DNA of 64,000 nucleotides from Bin103 sp002238925 (GCA_965208065.1 OZ242313.1:4971091-5035090), one strand, 5' to 3'. Positions 40,152 to 49,000 are shown, numbered from the stretch's first letter. Numbers and translations: made by a program. Notes: generated by a model not told the origin, from the letters alone.

Positions 40152-41006
40152 TGTGGGTTCCGGAAATTCTGCCGGCTGATTTCCGGAAATTCTGGCCGGT
40201 TGGTTGACGGCATCGTGAGCGTCTTGGGCGGGAAGATCAAGGTGTCGGGTGCGATATGAAGGGCCGTCGAGCAGCAGCAGGCGACCGTTCTCAAGCACGC
40301 GGTCGACGATGGCCTCGGCGAGGTCATGGTCATGCAGGACATCGCCCCACGCGGTCAGCGGGGGCTTGTTGGTCGTGAACAGCATCGGGCGACCGCGCTG
40401 GTGACGTTCGTTGACGATGTGGAACAGGACGTTGGCGGCGTCAGGTCCGTAGGACAGGTAGCCGACCTCGTCGATGACCAGAACGTGCGGCTGCAGGTAG
40501 TGAGCGAGTTGCTCCTGCAATCTGCCATGCCGGCTGGCCACGGACAGACTCTCGATCAGCACGGCGGCGGTGACGAAACGAGCGGTGAAGCCGTTCTGGA
40601 TGGCACGGTAGGCGATGGCGATGACCAGATGCGATTTCCCCCGACCACTCTTGCCTTGCAGAATGAGATTGCGCCCGCCACTGACCAATTCCGGTCCCAG
40701 GTAGCTGCCCAGGGACGGCAGGCGCACCGCGGACTGGAAGGAGAAGTCGAACTCCTCGACGGTCTTCAGGAACGGGAAGCGAGCCTGCCTGACCGAGCGC
40801 TGGATGCGGGTCTGTTGACGATGGGCGATCTCCTCGGTGACCAGCACGCCGAGGAACTCCCGGCACGACCAGCCCTGCGTCTCGGCGCGATCAAGCAGCC
40901 GTTGCCAGTGGCGGCGGGTGTTGGCCAGGTTGAGCCGGCGCAGCAGCGGATCGAACTGCACGGTGGCTGGATCGAAGGGCAGCGAGTGGGTGGTGGCAGC
41001 GCTCAT
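40149..41006 (-). CDS. istB: IS21 helper ATPase IstB
   Basis: A 285-residue AAA+ helper of IS21 transposition, which loads the transposase on target DNA. It has the N-terminal segment FDPLLRRLNLANTRRHWQRL, Walker A LQGKSGRGKSHLVIAIAYRA (Gly-x4-GKS) and Walker B HVLVIDEVGYLSYGPDAANV, then LFTTNKPPLTAWGDVLHD. ATG 41006 has AGGAGC upstream. Oddly, the frame reads right through the terminal repeat and its TAG stop (40149-40151) is formed by the flanking target duplication, so the last residues depend on the insertion site. Confidence 0.93.
   Translation of the reverse strand: MSAATTHSLPFDPATVQFDPLLRRLNLANTRRHWQRLLDRAETQGWSCREFLGVLVTEEIAHRQQTRIQRSVRQARFPFLKTVEEFDFSFQSAVRLPSLGSYLGPELVSGGRNLILQGKSGRGKSHLVIAIAYRAIQNGFTARFVTAAVLIESLSVASRHGRLQEQLAHYLQPHVLVIDEVGYLSYGPDAANVLFHIVNERHQRGRPMLFTTNKPPLTAWGDVLHDHDLAEAIVDRVLENGRLLLLDGPSYRTRHLDLPAQDAHDAVNQPARISGNQPAEFPEPT
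40152..40199 (+). repeat. IS21 left terminal repeats
   Basis: Contains TTCCGGAAATTCTG twice (from 40158 and again about 23 bp later). Such multiple terminal repeats are typical transposase-binding sites of IS21 elements. The reverse complement of this pattern forms the right end (42753-42801). Confidence 0.85.
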
Positions 41007-41190
41007 CGCCAGTGCTCCTGAAATGGTCCGGGAACGCGCTCGACAGACCCCGTGGGTGCCCGCTTCGTGCGCATCGGGTCGATCATGGAGAAAATATCGT
41101 CCATAGCCGCGTTGTGCGGCGTTCTCTGAGGGAAGGTGGTATTCCAACATCCCCCTGAAATGCCGATTGCGGCTCGACAGAGTGCCATCA

Positions 41191-42732
41191 TCACGGCCTC
41201 CTCGCTCCGGTGGAGCTGGTCACGGGCGTGCTCCGATCCCCGTTCAGGCACCGGCCGACATACTCGGCGGTGCAGGTGTGTGCTCCGACGGCTGCCTGGA
41301 AGGCGCGGTCCAGCGTCTTGGGACCGTGCTGCTGGAGCAGGTCGTGCAGGATCTCGACTTCGCCGAACCAGCTGTGCGGCGCACGATGGACCAACTCCAT
41401 CAGAAACTGCAGTGCCGCCTCGCCGGTCTCCAGCAGGTGCTCACGCTGCAGGTAGCGGCGCCCACGCTTGCCGGAGATGGCCGCCAACTGTGCGGCACGA
41501 TGCTCAGGCTGGCGAGACACCGTGCCCTTGGCGATGTAACGCGGATGCTGTGCCTGGTAGCGACCGGCGACGATGCGGACATGGTCGCGGTACAGAAACA
41601 ACGTTCCGGACATGCCGACCGCTTCCGGCGGCATGGCGTAGCTGCGCCCGTCGAAGCTCACCTCGGCGGTCACCGACACCTGGATCGGTATGCGCAGCGC
41701 CAGCCGGTCGGGACTCACCCGCAGCGGTCGCAGGCGGGGCAACTCCTGCTGCCGGCGCTGCTGTGGGATTTCCCCGGTAGCTCGGCTGGGGCGTTCGTTG
41801 TTCACCTCGTCGAGCCACTGCCGCAACTGTGTTTGCAGATCCTCGCGATCATGGAACCGGCGCTGCTTGAAGAACGAGCCCTTCACCCAACCCACCAGAT
41901 TTTCGATCGAACCCTTCTGGTTGGGGCGCCGCGGCCAGCACACCTCGGCCGTGAACCCCAACTCCAACGCGGCGTACGCGAAGATCGGATTCCACTCGGT
42001 CACCTCACCGTTCTTCGCCCACTTCAGGGCCACCGTCTTGGGTCGGTCGAACACCGCGCACAACGTCACCCCGCCGAACGCCACAAAATGGTCGGCCAGG
42101 GCGCGGATCAGCGTCTCGGCCACCTGGTTGGGTACCACATCGACGATCGCCCAGCGTGACCACTTCAGCCGCGAGCAGAAGAACCGGATCACCTCACGAC
42201 TACCGTCCAGGTAGGTGATCCGCACCTCGCCGAAGTCATGCTGGGAGAACTCGCCCGGCAATCCCTCGAAGCGCATCATCATCGCGGTGCCGTGCGGGCG
42301 CAGCTCGGCGATCAACTCGTAGATCGCACTCTTGCCGCCCTCGTAGCCATCCAGGCGTGCCCGCCTCAGGATCTCGACCGATTTCAGCGGTGCGCGAGTC
42401 TCTTCGTCGACCCGCTCCACCAACTCCTGCACCAAGGTACGGAACGGCGCCACCTTGCTCGGTCGCCCGATCCCGCGTTGGGTTCTCTCCTGGCGGTCAT
42501 CGACATGCTCGACCGCGGGCTCGGCCGCGACACGCCGTACGCTCCGCACCGATACCCCGGCGAGGTCGGCAACCTCGATCTGGTCGTGGCCAGCGGCAAG
42601 CAGGGTCTGGACCTGATGCCGTTTCAACAACGTCAGCATGTGGTCCTCTACCCGTTCGTCCACGCTCATTCCACCCCTGTCGTCACTGACTGGCCAAGCA
42701 GCGGCGCCAGTTCGATGCTTGCCGTTGCTCAC
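41191..42732 (-). CDS. istA: IS21 transposase IstA
   Basis: A 513-residue DDE transposase. It has an N-terminal helix-turn-helix (AAGHDQIEVADLAGVSVRSV), an rve-type catalytic core with the Asp in GEFSQHDFGEVRIT, the Asp in LCAVFDRPKTVALKWAKNGE and the Glu in RRPNQKGSIENLVGWVKGSF, and a C-terminal Mu-type beta domain (VSFDGRSYAMPPEAVG). The GTG start at 42732 has AAGGAGG 6 nt upstream. All catalytic residues are present, so the element should be active. 184 bp separate it from istB. Confidence 0.93.
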   Translation of the reverse strand: MSNGKHRTGAAAWPVSDDRGGMSVDERVEDHMLTLLKRHQVQTLLAAGHDQIEVADLAGVSVRSVRRVAAEPAVEHVDDRQERTQRGIGRPSKVAPFRTLVQELVERVDEETRAPLKSVEILRRARLDGYEGGKSAIYELIAELRPHGTAMMMRFEGLPGEFSQHDFGEVRITYLDGSREVIRFFCSRLKWSRWAIVDVVPNQVAETLIRALADHFVAFGGVTLCAVFDRPKTVALKWAKNGEVTEWNPIFAYAALELGFTAEVCWPRRPNQKGSIENLVGWVKGSFFKQRRFHDREDLQTQLRQWLDEVNNERPSRATGEIPQQRRQQELPRLRPLRVSPDRLALRIPIQVSVTAEVSFDGRSYAMPPEAVGMSGTLFLYRDHVRIVAGRYQAQHPRYIAKGTVSRQPEHRAAQLAAISGKRGRRYLQREHLLETGEAALQFLMELVHRAPHSWFGEVEILHDLLQQHGPKTLDRAFQAAVGAHTCTAEYVGRCLNGDRSTPVTSSTGARRP

Positions 42733-42752
42733 CCCACGCCTCCTTCCTCAGA

Positions 42753-42801
42753 CCGGCCAGAATTTCCGGAAGAATTCCGGCCAGAATTTCCGGAACTCGC
42801 A
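42753..42801 (-). repeat. IS21 right terminal repeats
   Basis: Reverse complement carries two copies of TTCCGGAAATTCTGGCCGG, mirroring the left end; outermost bases TGCGAG. Followed directly by the target duplication TTCTA (42802-42806). Confidence 0.85.
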
Positions 42802-42969
42802 TTCTATATGCCGTAACGACAATCGTTAAGAGGTACTCGGCAGCCGCCCAAAATGGCGCATTCACTAGGGGAAGGGCCCGATAGCCAAATAGCCGGTCGG
42901 TTGCTGCGTAGCACCGCCCAGGAATGGAAACGTGAATCGACCGGTGTCTCGCAGTCCTAAGGTTTCTCT

Positions 42970-44607
42970 CTAGCCGGTTGTCGAACCGAATGTGGTACTT
43001 ACCTCGGTGTCGGTCGGCGCCCGTGTATCATCCAGAGCCAGCCAAGCATGGGAATCGCTCTCGGTCGTTTGGTCTGGATCTACGCTTGAATCGTTTTGCC
43101 TCACCCTTGCCGTTTCCACCAGTACCTGTTCAATCACCTCTCTTGCCCTGCCAGGGGAGGCGGAGAGCGTTGCAAGAGCCCCAAACACCCTCTGGTAAAC
43201 GACAATCTCCGACAGAGGCAAATCTCCGAACCGCTGATTCTTAGTCCCAACGGGAAAGCTTCGTAGTTTTTCCTCGACATCATCGATTTTCTTACGAGGG
43301 ACGCTATTTAGACGGCTCCGACCGAGGCTCTTGCGGACGACCGCGAGTTTCTGCAACGCATCTTGGACCAAGCAGACCGAGTGATCTGAAGTGAGATAAC
43401 CGGACGTTGCCAGCAGATACTGATCCTCGATGTTGCAAAGTGCAGAAAGAGCCCTTCTGTCACGGTTGCGAGCAGTGGACTCTCGCCTGCACCGCGTGCT
43501 GACATTCCGTAACACGGGAATCAGATGGTTTTCGACGTTTCGCAGATGGGGTCCGGGTTCAAAGTAGTCACGCCTAGCGTTAGGGATAATTCTTGAGTCC
43601 AAGATGTGCAACTCTCCTACACACCACCGGTTAAAGCGTACCTCTGCAAACAGGTTGTCGAAAACTGTCTCACCACCAATCTGTACATTTCCCATCCTGG
43701 CCCTGACGCCCCGCACTCGCTGTTCCTTTGGGATTGCCCCCAAGTAGTACGAGTGCGCGATCCAACCAAGGACAGCATCACGGTTTCCGTCGACCCTCGG
43801 TATGCGAACCACCTGGAATTCTGTGAATTCGGCCTCCCTGTTTGCCGAGAGTCGGATTGATTTCCCGTATGGTCGCTCTACCGGGTCTGGTTCGCCTTCG
43901 AACAGCACTTCCAATGTAAGTGGCTTTTCACCACTATAGAACAGACCGTCGACTCTGTCGACAAAGGGAAACTCTGAACTGATGGGTACCGGGCACACTT
44001 CGCCAACGTAGTCACGCACCGCGTCCCGATTGAGCAGCACTCCTGCGGAGTGACGCGCCACGTCCCTGATCTCGACTTCAAAGAAGTGCTGTGGATGACC
44101 CGAATGAAGCAGTGTCTCAACACTGACGCACTCAAGAATGGCCGCCTCAAGGTCGGAGTCGGTGGCGTTTAGCGCAGGAAGCCGATCGCCATGCCATGTG
44201 ACACGAGTTACCGATTGGTCTTCGAGGGCGCGTGTCGTGAATGAGACCGTCTTTGCGAAGGCGAGCCCCGCAAGCCTTCCGACACCCCGAAAGCCCCTAT
44301 CGATTCCCAGAGATTTGTTACTGCGGCCAATGGGCAACAGCTGCTCAAGCGCTTCCTCGCAGGACAGGCCTGGACCGTTGTCACGAATCCTGATCCGGCG
44401 TTCAGAAACATCGATAGAGACAACAACTCTTGCTGTTCCGGGTAACCTACTTCCCGCTACAGCGTCAGCCGAATTCTGAATGTACTCCCTGTATATGGAC
44501 AGCGGAGTATCGTACATCCCGGTTGTCACAATCCCGAGTAGTCCGGCACCGGAGAGCGCGGTGTTGTCCCGGCTGTCAAGTACAAACTCAGTCAAATTTG
44601 TGCTCAT
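42970..44607 (-). CDS. GHKL (Hsp90-like) ATPase (GHKL2)
   Basis: A 545-residue protein with N-box REYIQNSADA (40-49, Glu41/Asn45), G1 box IRDNGPGLSC (74-83), lid GFRGVGRLAGLAF (105-117) and, at 331-350, GELHILDSRIIPNARRDYFE. The last motif sits at the same residue as in the GHKL1 protein (37136-39019), so the two are full-length paralogues except for their C-termini; here it is shorter, lacks the long coiled coil and ends in an acidic, Thr/Ser-rich tail. Its ATG overlaps the stop of the radical SAM gene (ATGA), so the pair is translationally coupled and likely forms a complex or sequential pathway. AT-rich island gene. I know no characterised system with this pair. Confidence 0.8.
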   Translation of the reverse strand: MSTNLTEFVLDSRDNTALSGAGLLGIVTTGMYDTPLSIYREYIQNSADAVAGSRLPGTARVVVSIDVSERRIRIRDNGPGLSCEEALEQLLPIGRSNKSLGIDRGFRGVGRLAGLAFAKTVSFTTRALEDQSVTRVTWHGDRLPALNATDSDLEAAILECVSVETLLHSGHPQHFFEVEIRDVARHSAGVLLNRDAVRDYVGEVCPVPISSEFPFVDRVDGLFYSGEKPLTLEVLFEGEPDPVERPYGKSIRLSANREAEFTEFQVVRIPRVDGNRDAVLGWIAHSYYLGAIPKEQRVRGVRARMGNVQIGGETVFDNLFAEVRFNRWCVGELHILDSRIIPNARRDYFEPGPHLRNVENHLIPVLRNVSTRCRRESTARNRDRRALSALCNIEDQYLLATSGYLTSDHSVCLVQDALQKLAVVRKSLGRSRLNSVPRKKIDDVEEKLRSFPVGTKNQRFGDLPLSEIVVYQRVFGALATLSASPGRAREVIEQVLVETARVRQNDSSVDPDQTTESDSHAWLALDDTRAPTDTEVSTTFGSTTG

Positions 44608-46226
44608 ACGAGTTGTGTACCCTTGACTGCGAGCGCTTCATCATGGTCGAACAGGCCGGCATCTTCAACGATTTCGTCCTCCTCTAGGAAGACGCCATTG
44701 CCCTTCATTTGTTCCACTGGATGATAACCGTTCATTTCCAATCTATCCTTGGTGTCCAATCCGTGGAATTCCATCAACTTTCGGATACTCCGATCGATCG
44801 TTTGGTCATTCGCCAACTTCCGGAAATATCTCGGTCCCGTCCCATTCCCGTTGGAAGGATTTGCCAGCAGCTGCACGAGCTCGTTCTCTTGAGAATCTGA
44901 AAGGCCACGGCGAATCGACTCGTAATCGTCTCTCTGAGCTCTTCCGTCTCCTACTTCATAGTACTTTCGATGGAATATGAAGGCGTGTGGTAGTCGGAGA
45001 AGCTTCTCGAAATCGTCCGCACTATCGCCGTAGGCCTTCAGAAAGAAAGACGGGCTTCCACTCACAACTCCCTTGGTGGCTTGGAGCATAAGTTGGAACG
45101 AACGCAGGTAGTACCGGTTCCACCGCTTACCCACGTGCGACCGATCCTTCAAGGTTACGGGCTGGTACCGCATCGGGAAGGACCAGATACGGATCCCCAA
45201 TTTTTCATTCAGGTCGATGTTGAGACGCATCCGCTGATAGAGGTCGTTCGGAGTATCCATGAAGTTGTACAGCATGTAATTTGACAAGGAGGTGATGTTA
45301 TTGTTGGCCGCCATGCGAATAGACTTCTCGTAGACCTTTCTGACGCCGATGTGGTCAAAAGCGATGCGAAGTGGGCTGATGCATATTGTGGACATTTCAC
45401 GTAGGAACACATCCGACTTCGCAAGGATTCGTGCGTCTACGCCCTGGTTGAAATCCACCCTCCGCTTGACCGGCCTCCTGCCGTCGCGGGTGAGCTTAGC
45501 GCCTGGCGTGAAGCCAAGGTCGCGAATCTCGGCAATCACCTCTTTGTAGCGGGCTGCCGCTGTAATGTTGTTGTCCATGAGCACGAGGTCCTTCTTCTCC
45601 CCGTGCCTCTCGGTCACCCCTTCAACCAGATTGGTAAGTGGTGGCATCTCTCGCTGGGGCCCCTCCAGCTTCGGCACCCCGCAGAACGAGCATTTCCTGA
45701 CACACCCGCGAGATGCATAGCCGAAGTAGGCATCATGGACTGGGTAACTATAGTCGATTTGGTCGAGAACGCCGTAGTCGGGGACCAATTCCTCGATCGG
45801 GGTGCCGATCAGATCATCGGCGCCAAACTCGTAGTCTTCTGCCGACAGGGATAGAGATGCGGACGGAGGACCGTCGAGCAAGCCGGTGATGAAACGTACG
45901 CCGGCCCACCGGGGCTCTTTGAGGAACGCGTCGTGCATAAGGGAGACTGCGATCCCGCCGACAAATACGCGTTCGGGCTGATTACCTGCTGCTCGTATGG
46001 CAAAATCGATAGTCGAGGCCGTGCGCTTCCATTCGAAGGTGAACAGGGTCGTCACGTACACCCTATCCCACACACGATTTAGCACCTCCATGGCTTCACC
46101 CTTAACGAATGTGACATGGTCCCCTCGGCCGAATGCACCATGATAAGCGGCAATCTTCATTAGGCCCAGCGGGGGATACTTGTTTGGATAACTAGGTTCG
46201 ATTAGCAGTATCTTCCGGAATAGCAT
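44604..46226 (-). CDS. B12-binding-type radical SAM protein fused in operon with GHKL2
   Basis: A 540-residue enzyme. The N-terminus (ILLIEPSYPNKYPPLGLMKI, then VYVTTLFTFEWKRTASTIDF and VFVGGIAVSLM) is the Rossmann module typical of cobalamin-binding-domain radical SAM proteins, though no DxHxxG cobalamin-His motif is visible. GYASRGCVRKCSFCGVPKLE carries the [4Fe-4S] Cys175, Cys179 and Cys182 (C-x3-C-x2-C). A TIM-barrel-like part (LVLMDNNITAAARYKEVIAE, RVDFNQGVDARIL) and an unusual ~200-residue C-terminal extension follow. It is the first gene of the pair with GHKL2. Reaction unknown: methylation, thiolation or peptide/nucleotide modification are all open. Confidence 0.82.
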   Translation of the reverse strand: MLFRKILLIEPSYPNKYPPLGLMKIAAYHGAFGRGDHVTFVKGEAMEVLNRVWDRVYVTTLFTFEWKRTASTIDFAIRAAGNQPERVFVGGIAVSLMHDAFLKEPRWAGVRFITGLLDGPPSASLSLSAEDYEFGADDLIGTPIEELVPDYGVLDQIDYSYPVHDAYFGYASRGCVRKCSFCGVPKLEGPQREMPPLTNLVEGVTERHGEKKDLVLMDNNITAAARYKEVIAEIRDLGFTPGAKLTRDGRRPVKRRVDFNQGVDARILAKSDVFLREMSTICISPLRIAFDHIGVRKVYEKSIRMAANNNITSLSNYMLYNFMDTPNDLYQRMRLNIDLNEKLGIRIWSFPMRYQPVTLKDRSHVGKRWNRYYLRSFQLMLQATKGVVSGSPSFFLKAYGDSADDFEKLLRLPHAFIFHRKYYEVGDGRAQRDDYESIRRGLSDSQENELVQLLANPSNGNGTGPRYFRKLANDQTIDRSIRKLMEFHGLDTKDRLEMNGYHPVEQMKGNGVFLEEDEIVEDAGLFDHDEALAVKGTQLV

Positions 46227-46900
46227 CAGGCCCGCCTAGTAAGATATTCGGATGTACCAAGTATGATACCATGCATGAGATTCTTTTGCGCCCTAAGACA
46301 CCCATCTCCACAGCCCGTGCCGAAACAAACCGTCATGACGTTGACCCATCCGACGTGCTGCCGAGGGCGCCGACCATCTATGCTATCTGCTCACGCTCCT
46401 CGGCGACCTACTACAAGGGTACACCAGATTCGCCGAGGAGTCTTACTGGAGCGCACGAACATCACCCCTGTGCCCTACTCTGTCACTGCGCTGACTGTCA
46501 TCGGCGCACTTCATCACTGATCCATTGGATCCGCAAGGCAAGGATGAAGCACACGCGCCCACTGTGTCAACGACCAAAACATCATCGCACATCATCGCAT
46601 CTCCCAGATCCTCGCCTGACGCCGCCGGAGACCGCCGCCGTGCCCGCGACGGTCACAACACCTCCAGACGCCTCTTGGAGGAGTGATGGGCAGTAAGGGT
46701 CGGGCTTTTCTGTGGGCAGGGCGCGAAATACACGCAAAGAAGCTCGAACAAGGCAATTCAGCACCACCTGCGGCCGCCCGATGGCCCGTACTCCGCGTAT
46801 CGCTGTGCCTTCGCTGTCCTGGGACCGGCTCAGCGTTCATACCGTGTGGATGCGCGTAACGGTCGAGGTACCATCAGAAGAAGGTGTGGAAATAAGAAAA
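46227..46900. other. Upstream region of the radical SAM operon, no supported gene
   Basis: Contains a 141-codon open frame from ATG 46271, divergent from the radical SAM gene, starting MHEILLRPKTPISTARAETN with an early PTIYAICSRSSATYYKG. It lacks a ribosome site and its second half is low-complexity His/Pro/Thr, so I do not call it a gene. TATCAT-like boxes near 46250-46260 could serve the minus-strand operon. Confidence 0.3.
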
Positions 46901-46948
46901 GGCGGTGAGTAACCTCCAAGGTGAGCAAACCGAGGGAGGAACACCGCC
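46901..46948 (+). promoter_or_regulatory. Hairpin that would hide a ribosome binding site
   Basis: GGCGGTG (46901-46907) pairs with CACCGCC (46942-46948), and inside it CCTCC (46913-46917) pairs with GGAGG (46935-46939), the ribosome site of the ATG at 46949. Folded RNA would block translation. This arrangement is known at the ends of some insertion sequences, where it prevents transposase synthesis from read-through transcripts. Confidence 0.5.
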
Positions 46949-47176
46949 ATGGACAAGGGAGCAACGAAGGAGCCGGTCACGTCAACGCCGGCGTGGGACG
47001 AGTTGGATGGCGCGCCTTGCAGGGTCTCTTCAGCTGCGGCGCGGGCGACCCACCACATGCTGATTGCGGCGTGTCCCATTCGGTCGTTGGACTCACTTTG
47101 CCGGTCTCCAGATGAAGATACTCCTTTGGAAGATCCGACAGTAACGCAAGACCGGTCGCAGTGTATAGGGATATAG
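46949..47176 (+). pseudogene. Short frame, possibly the head of a mutator-type (IS256) transposase
   Basis: A 75-codon frame behind an excellent ribosome site (GGGAGGA, 8 nt). Only the beginning, ATKEPVTSTPAWDELDG, looks like a protein; 'AWDEL-[DE]-G' occurs at the N-terminus of many IS256-type transposases. After that the sequence is not recognisable. The SD-hiding hairpin in front supports an insertion-sequence origin. Low confidence. Confidence 0.25.
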
Positions 47177-47471
47177 AGGCAATTGCGCTTAGCGGATTTC
47201 GGGGCCGTTGAGCGGTCGGTCATGTCCGACAGCACGCGGGCAGGACGTTGGCGGCCTCGCTGGACGCTCGCCCGGTAACCAAGACCGCCACATCGAGTGT
47301 GCTGATTCAGGTCCGCGAGGCTAAATCAGGCCCCATCCACCGCTCTTTTCACAGCTCAGGACAGACCGGTCTCGCTGAGGAGCCGATGGAATGATGGAAT
47401 TGGTTTCTGGTGGTGACCGGCGACGGTCACCCGGTCAGGCGGGTCTGAACTGACTCCGTAGGTTCTCGGGG

Positions 47472-47609
47472 GCCGGCCCGGATGGGCCCCAGAGCCATCG
47501 TCAGCGCCATGTTGATGCGCAGCTGCATCTTCGTCAGCCCGCGGATGCCCGGTCGCTCGACCCCGAAGCCGCCACCCAACCGGCTGTTGACCTGCTCCCC
47601 GCTCCACCG
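47472..47609 (-). pseudogene. C-terminal fragment of a DDE transposase
   Basis: 46 codons on the minus strand read RWSGEQVNSRLGGGFGVERP, IRGLTKMQLRINMALTMALG, IRAG. This fits the conserved C-terminal block of DDE_Tnp_1-type transposases (E-x-V-N-x-R-L-K-x-x-F-G then R-G-x-x-K with a short hydrophobic helix). Both ends are out of frame; no IS ends were found. A decayed insertion sequence. Confidence 0.5.
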
Positions 47610-47709
47610 CGTCGCTCACCGGGCACCGTTCCTTGCCCTTTCAGGTGATCCCCGAGTAGCGCGCCGGACAACGATACAGCTCGCGGGCTCTGGATCCCGA
47701 ATCCTATGG

Positions 47710-47913
47710 AAACCTACAGCCATTTGGGTGCTACTAACGGGAATTGGTCTGTACTTCAGGATGATAGACGCGTTAGACAATCCTACGTTCTTCAGCGATA
47801 CGCTTAAACAGGCACTCGGTTTTGGCGTAGTTGTAGAGTTTATCGCTAACCTCGAGTCATTTTCGTTAGGTATTCCTTCCCCCGCGCTGGTTGACATTTC
47901 CGCCACGACATGA
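47710..47913 (+). pseudogene. C-terminal fragment of an unknown membrane protein
   Basis: About 67 codons (KPTAIWVLLTGIGLYFRMID, then LDNPTFFSDTLKQALGFGVV, EFIANLESFSLGIPSPALV) look like true protein with two hydrophobic helices, and are AT-richer than the transposase relic that abuts them upstream. There is no start codon in a good context; it appears to be the tail of a gene cut by the transposase fragment. Confidence 0.4.
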
Positions 47914-48355
47914 AACTGTGGCCTCATAGGGAGCGTGTAAGCGATTCCGCTGTACCGCCGTGGCTACGCAGACGATCGAAGTCTGCTCGGAACGGATCTG
48001 ATTTGCGTGGTGCTGGCCAGCACTCTCTCCGTCAGTTGAGGAGGGTACTTTAACATGCGTACAGACGTAGTGCCTCGTGGCATGCTCGGAGAAGAAAGTC
48101 GAGAACAACTTCGATGCCCAAAGCAGCACCGCCCCATCTGTGGAAGATCGGAGTCTTGGTAGTAGATGGCGATCAGGGTGCTAATGTGCGAGAGGTCCAA
48201 CAGGACCGTGAGTCGGCTTCCAAAGGTAGACCCTAATTGACTTCGTACCATCTCCGAGTGCATCGAAGCCACGACCAAGCTAGCGAACCTCCAACAGACG
48301 TTCAAGCGCATTCTCGGCGCATGAGCCGAGAGGCGGACCGATTTGGTTCCGGGGT
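47914..48355. other. Gene-poor region
   Basis: No supported gene. A long minus-strand frame covers it, but its sequence has no recognisable domain and overlaps the membrane/zinc-ribbon gene at 48356 on the other strand, so I treat it as incidental. Confidence 0.3.
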
Positions 48356-48739
48356 ATGGGTTACGGATACGGGTTCGCCGGCATGACGTTGTTGATCTTC
48401 GGAATCGCAATCTACGTGGCCGTCGCGATTGCTGTGGGGTTGGTCGCCAGCCATCGGCACGAACGAAGCACCGTCGGGTGGTTCCTGCTGTCCTTGTTGA
48501 TTTCCCCCGTCTTGGCGTTGCTATTCTTAATTGCGGCGTCACTACCGGCGGAGTCACCACCGTCAGTTCCATCAGCCTCACCGCCGTCAAGCTCGGCAAC
48601 CACATTTCGTGCTCTACAGACGCCCGGTGACATGAAATGGGAATGCACCAATTGCCACCAACCGGTGGGTGCTGACTCGGCCAACTGTCCAAGCTGCGGA
48701 GCGCGCGGGAAAACGCTAAGTCGTCCCGAGCCGGGTTAG
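48356..48739 (+). CDS. Small membrane protein with C-terminal zinc ribbon
   Basis: A 127-residue protein: two hydrophobic helices (GMTLLIFGIAIYVAVAIAVG and STVGWFLLSLLISPVLALLF), a Ser/Pro-rich linker, and a cytoplasmic-type zinc ribbon CTNCHQPVGADSANCPSCGA (two C-x2-C pairs). The layout is that of small membrane zinc-ribbon proteins of unknown function. ATG 48356 or ATG 48383 may start it. It heads a row of three very small same-strand genes. Confidence 0.6.
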   Translation: MGYGYGFAGMTLLIFGIAIYVAVAIAVGLVASHRHERSTVGWFLLSLLISPVLALLFLIAASLPAESPPSVPSASPPSSSATTFRALQTPGDMKWECTNCHQPVGADSANCPSCGARGKTLSRPEPG

Positions 48740-48803
48740 GCGGCTGGCCACTGGTTGACACACCCGCGACGGCATGGGTAGCGGGCCCTCAGAGAATGAG
48801 AGC

Positions 48804-49000
48804 ATGAGCAAGAACAAGTCCGCCAACGAAGTAAGTGTCGGTTAGAAGCGAAAGATGCGGATGCTCGTTACGACATGTGCATGCGATCGCGTGTACGGGA
48901 GGGGCCGCGCACGCTGGACTACTCGGTGTTCGATCCGTTGGACGTTGAGCCAATGGCGCTGGTGAAGACGGCGCTGAGGCCGCCGAAGGGGAAGCAGTGA
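48804..49000 (+). pseudogene. Small gene with one frameshift
   Basis: ATG 48804 opens MSKNKSANEVSVG and stops after 13 codons. Shifting one frame restores LEAKDADARYDMCMRSRVRE then GPRTLDYSVFDPLDVEPMAL, VKTALRPPKGKQ to a TGA at 48998-49000. The continuous protein-like text on both sides suggests a ~65-residue gene with a single-base indel near 48840. Too short for a family call. Confidence 0.4.

Larger units (their letters stand above)
40152..42801 (-). mobile_element. Complete IS21-family insertion sequence
   Basis: A 2,650-bp element with istA and istB intact, terminal inverted repeats beginning TGTGGGTTCCGG and TGCGAGTTCCGG, and 5-bp direct repeats TTCTA on both sides. All these agree, so the boundaries are firm. 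It sits in the space between two convergent operons (GHKL1/partner and radical SAM/GHKL2) and does not visibly break either. Because its genes, ends and target duplication are undamaged, insertion looks recent compared with the decayed elements around it. Confidence 0.92.

Noticed and set aside
46271..46696. 141-codon frame divergent from the radical SAM gene, with a faint GIY-YIG-like 'TIYAI'
   Set aside because: Lacks the rest of the nuclease motif, has no ribosome site and becomes low-complexity.
47964..48761. 265-codon minus-strand frame
   Set aside because: No recognisable domain; it overlaps the plus-strand membrane/zinc-ribbon gene and has no ribosome site.
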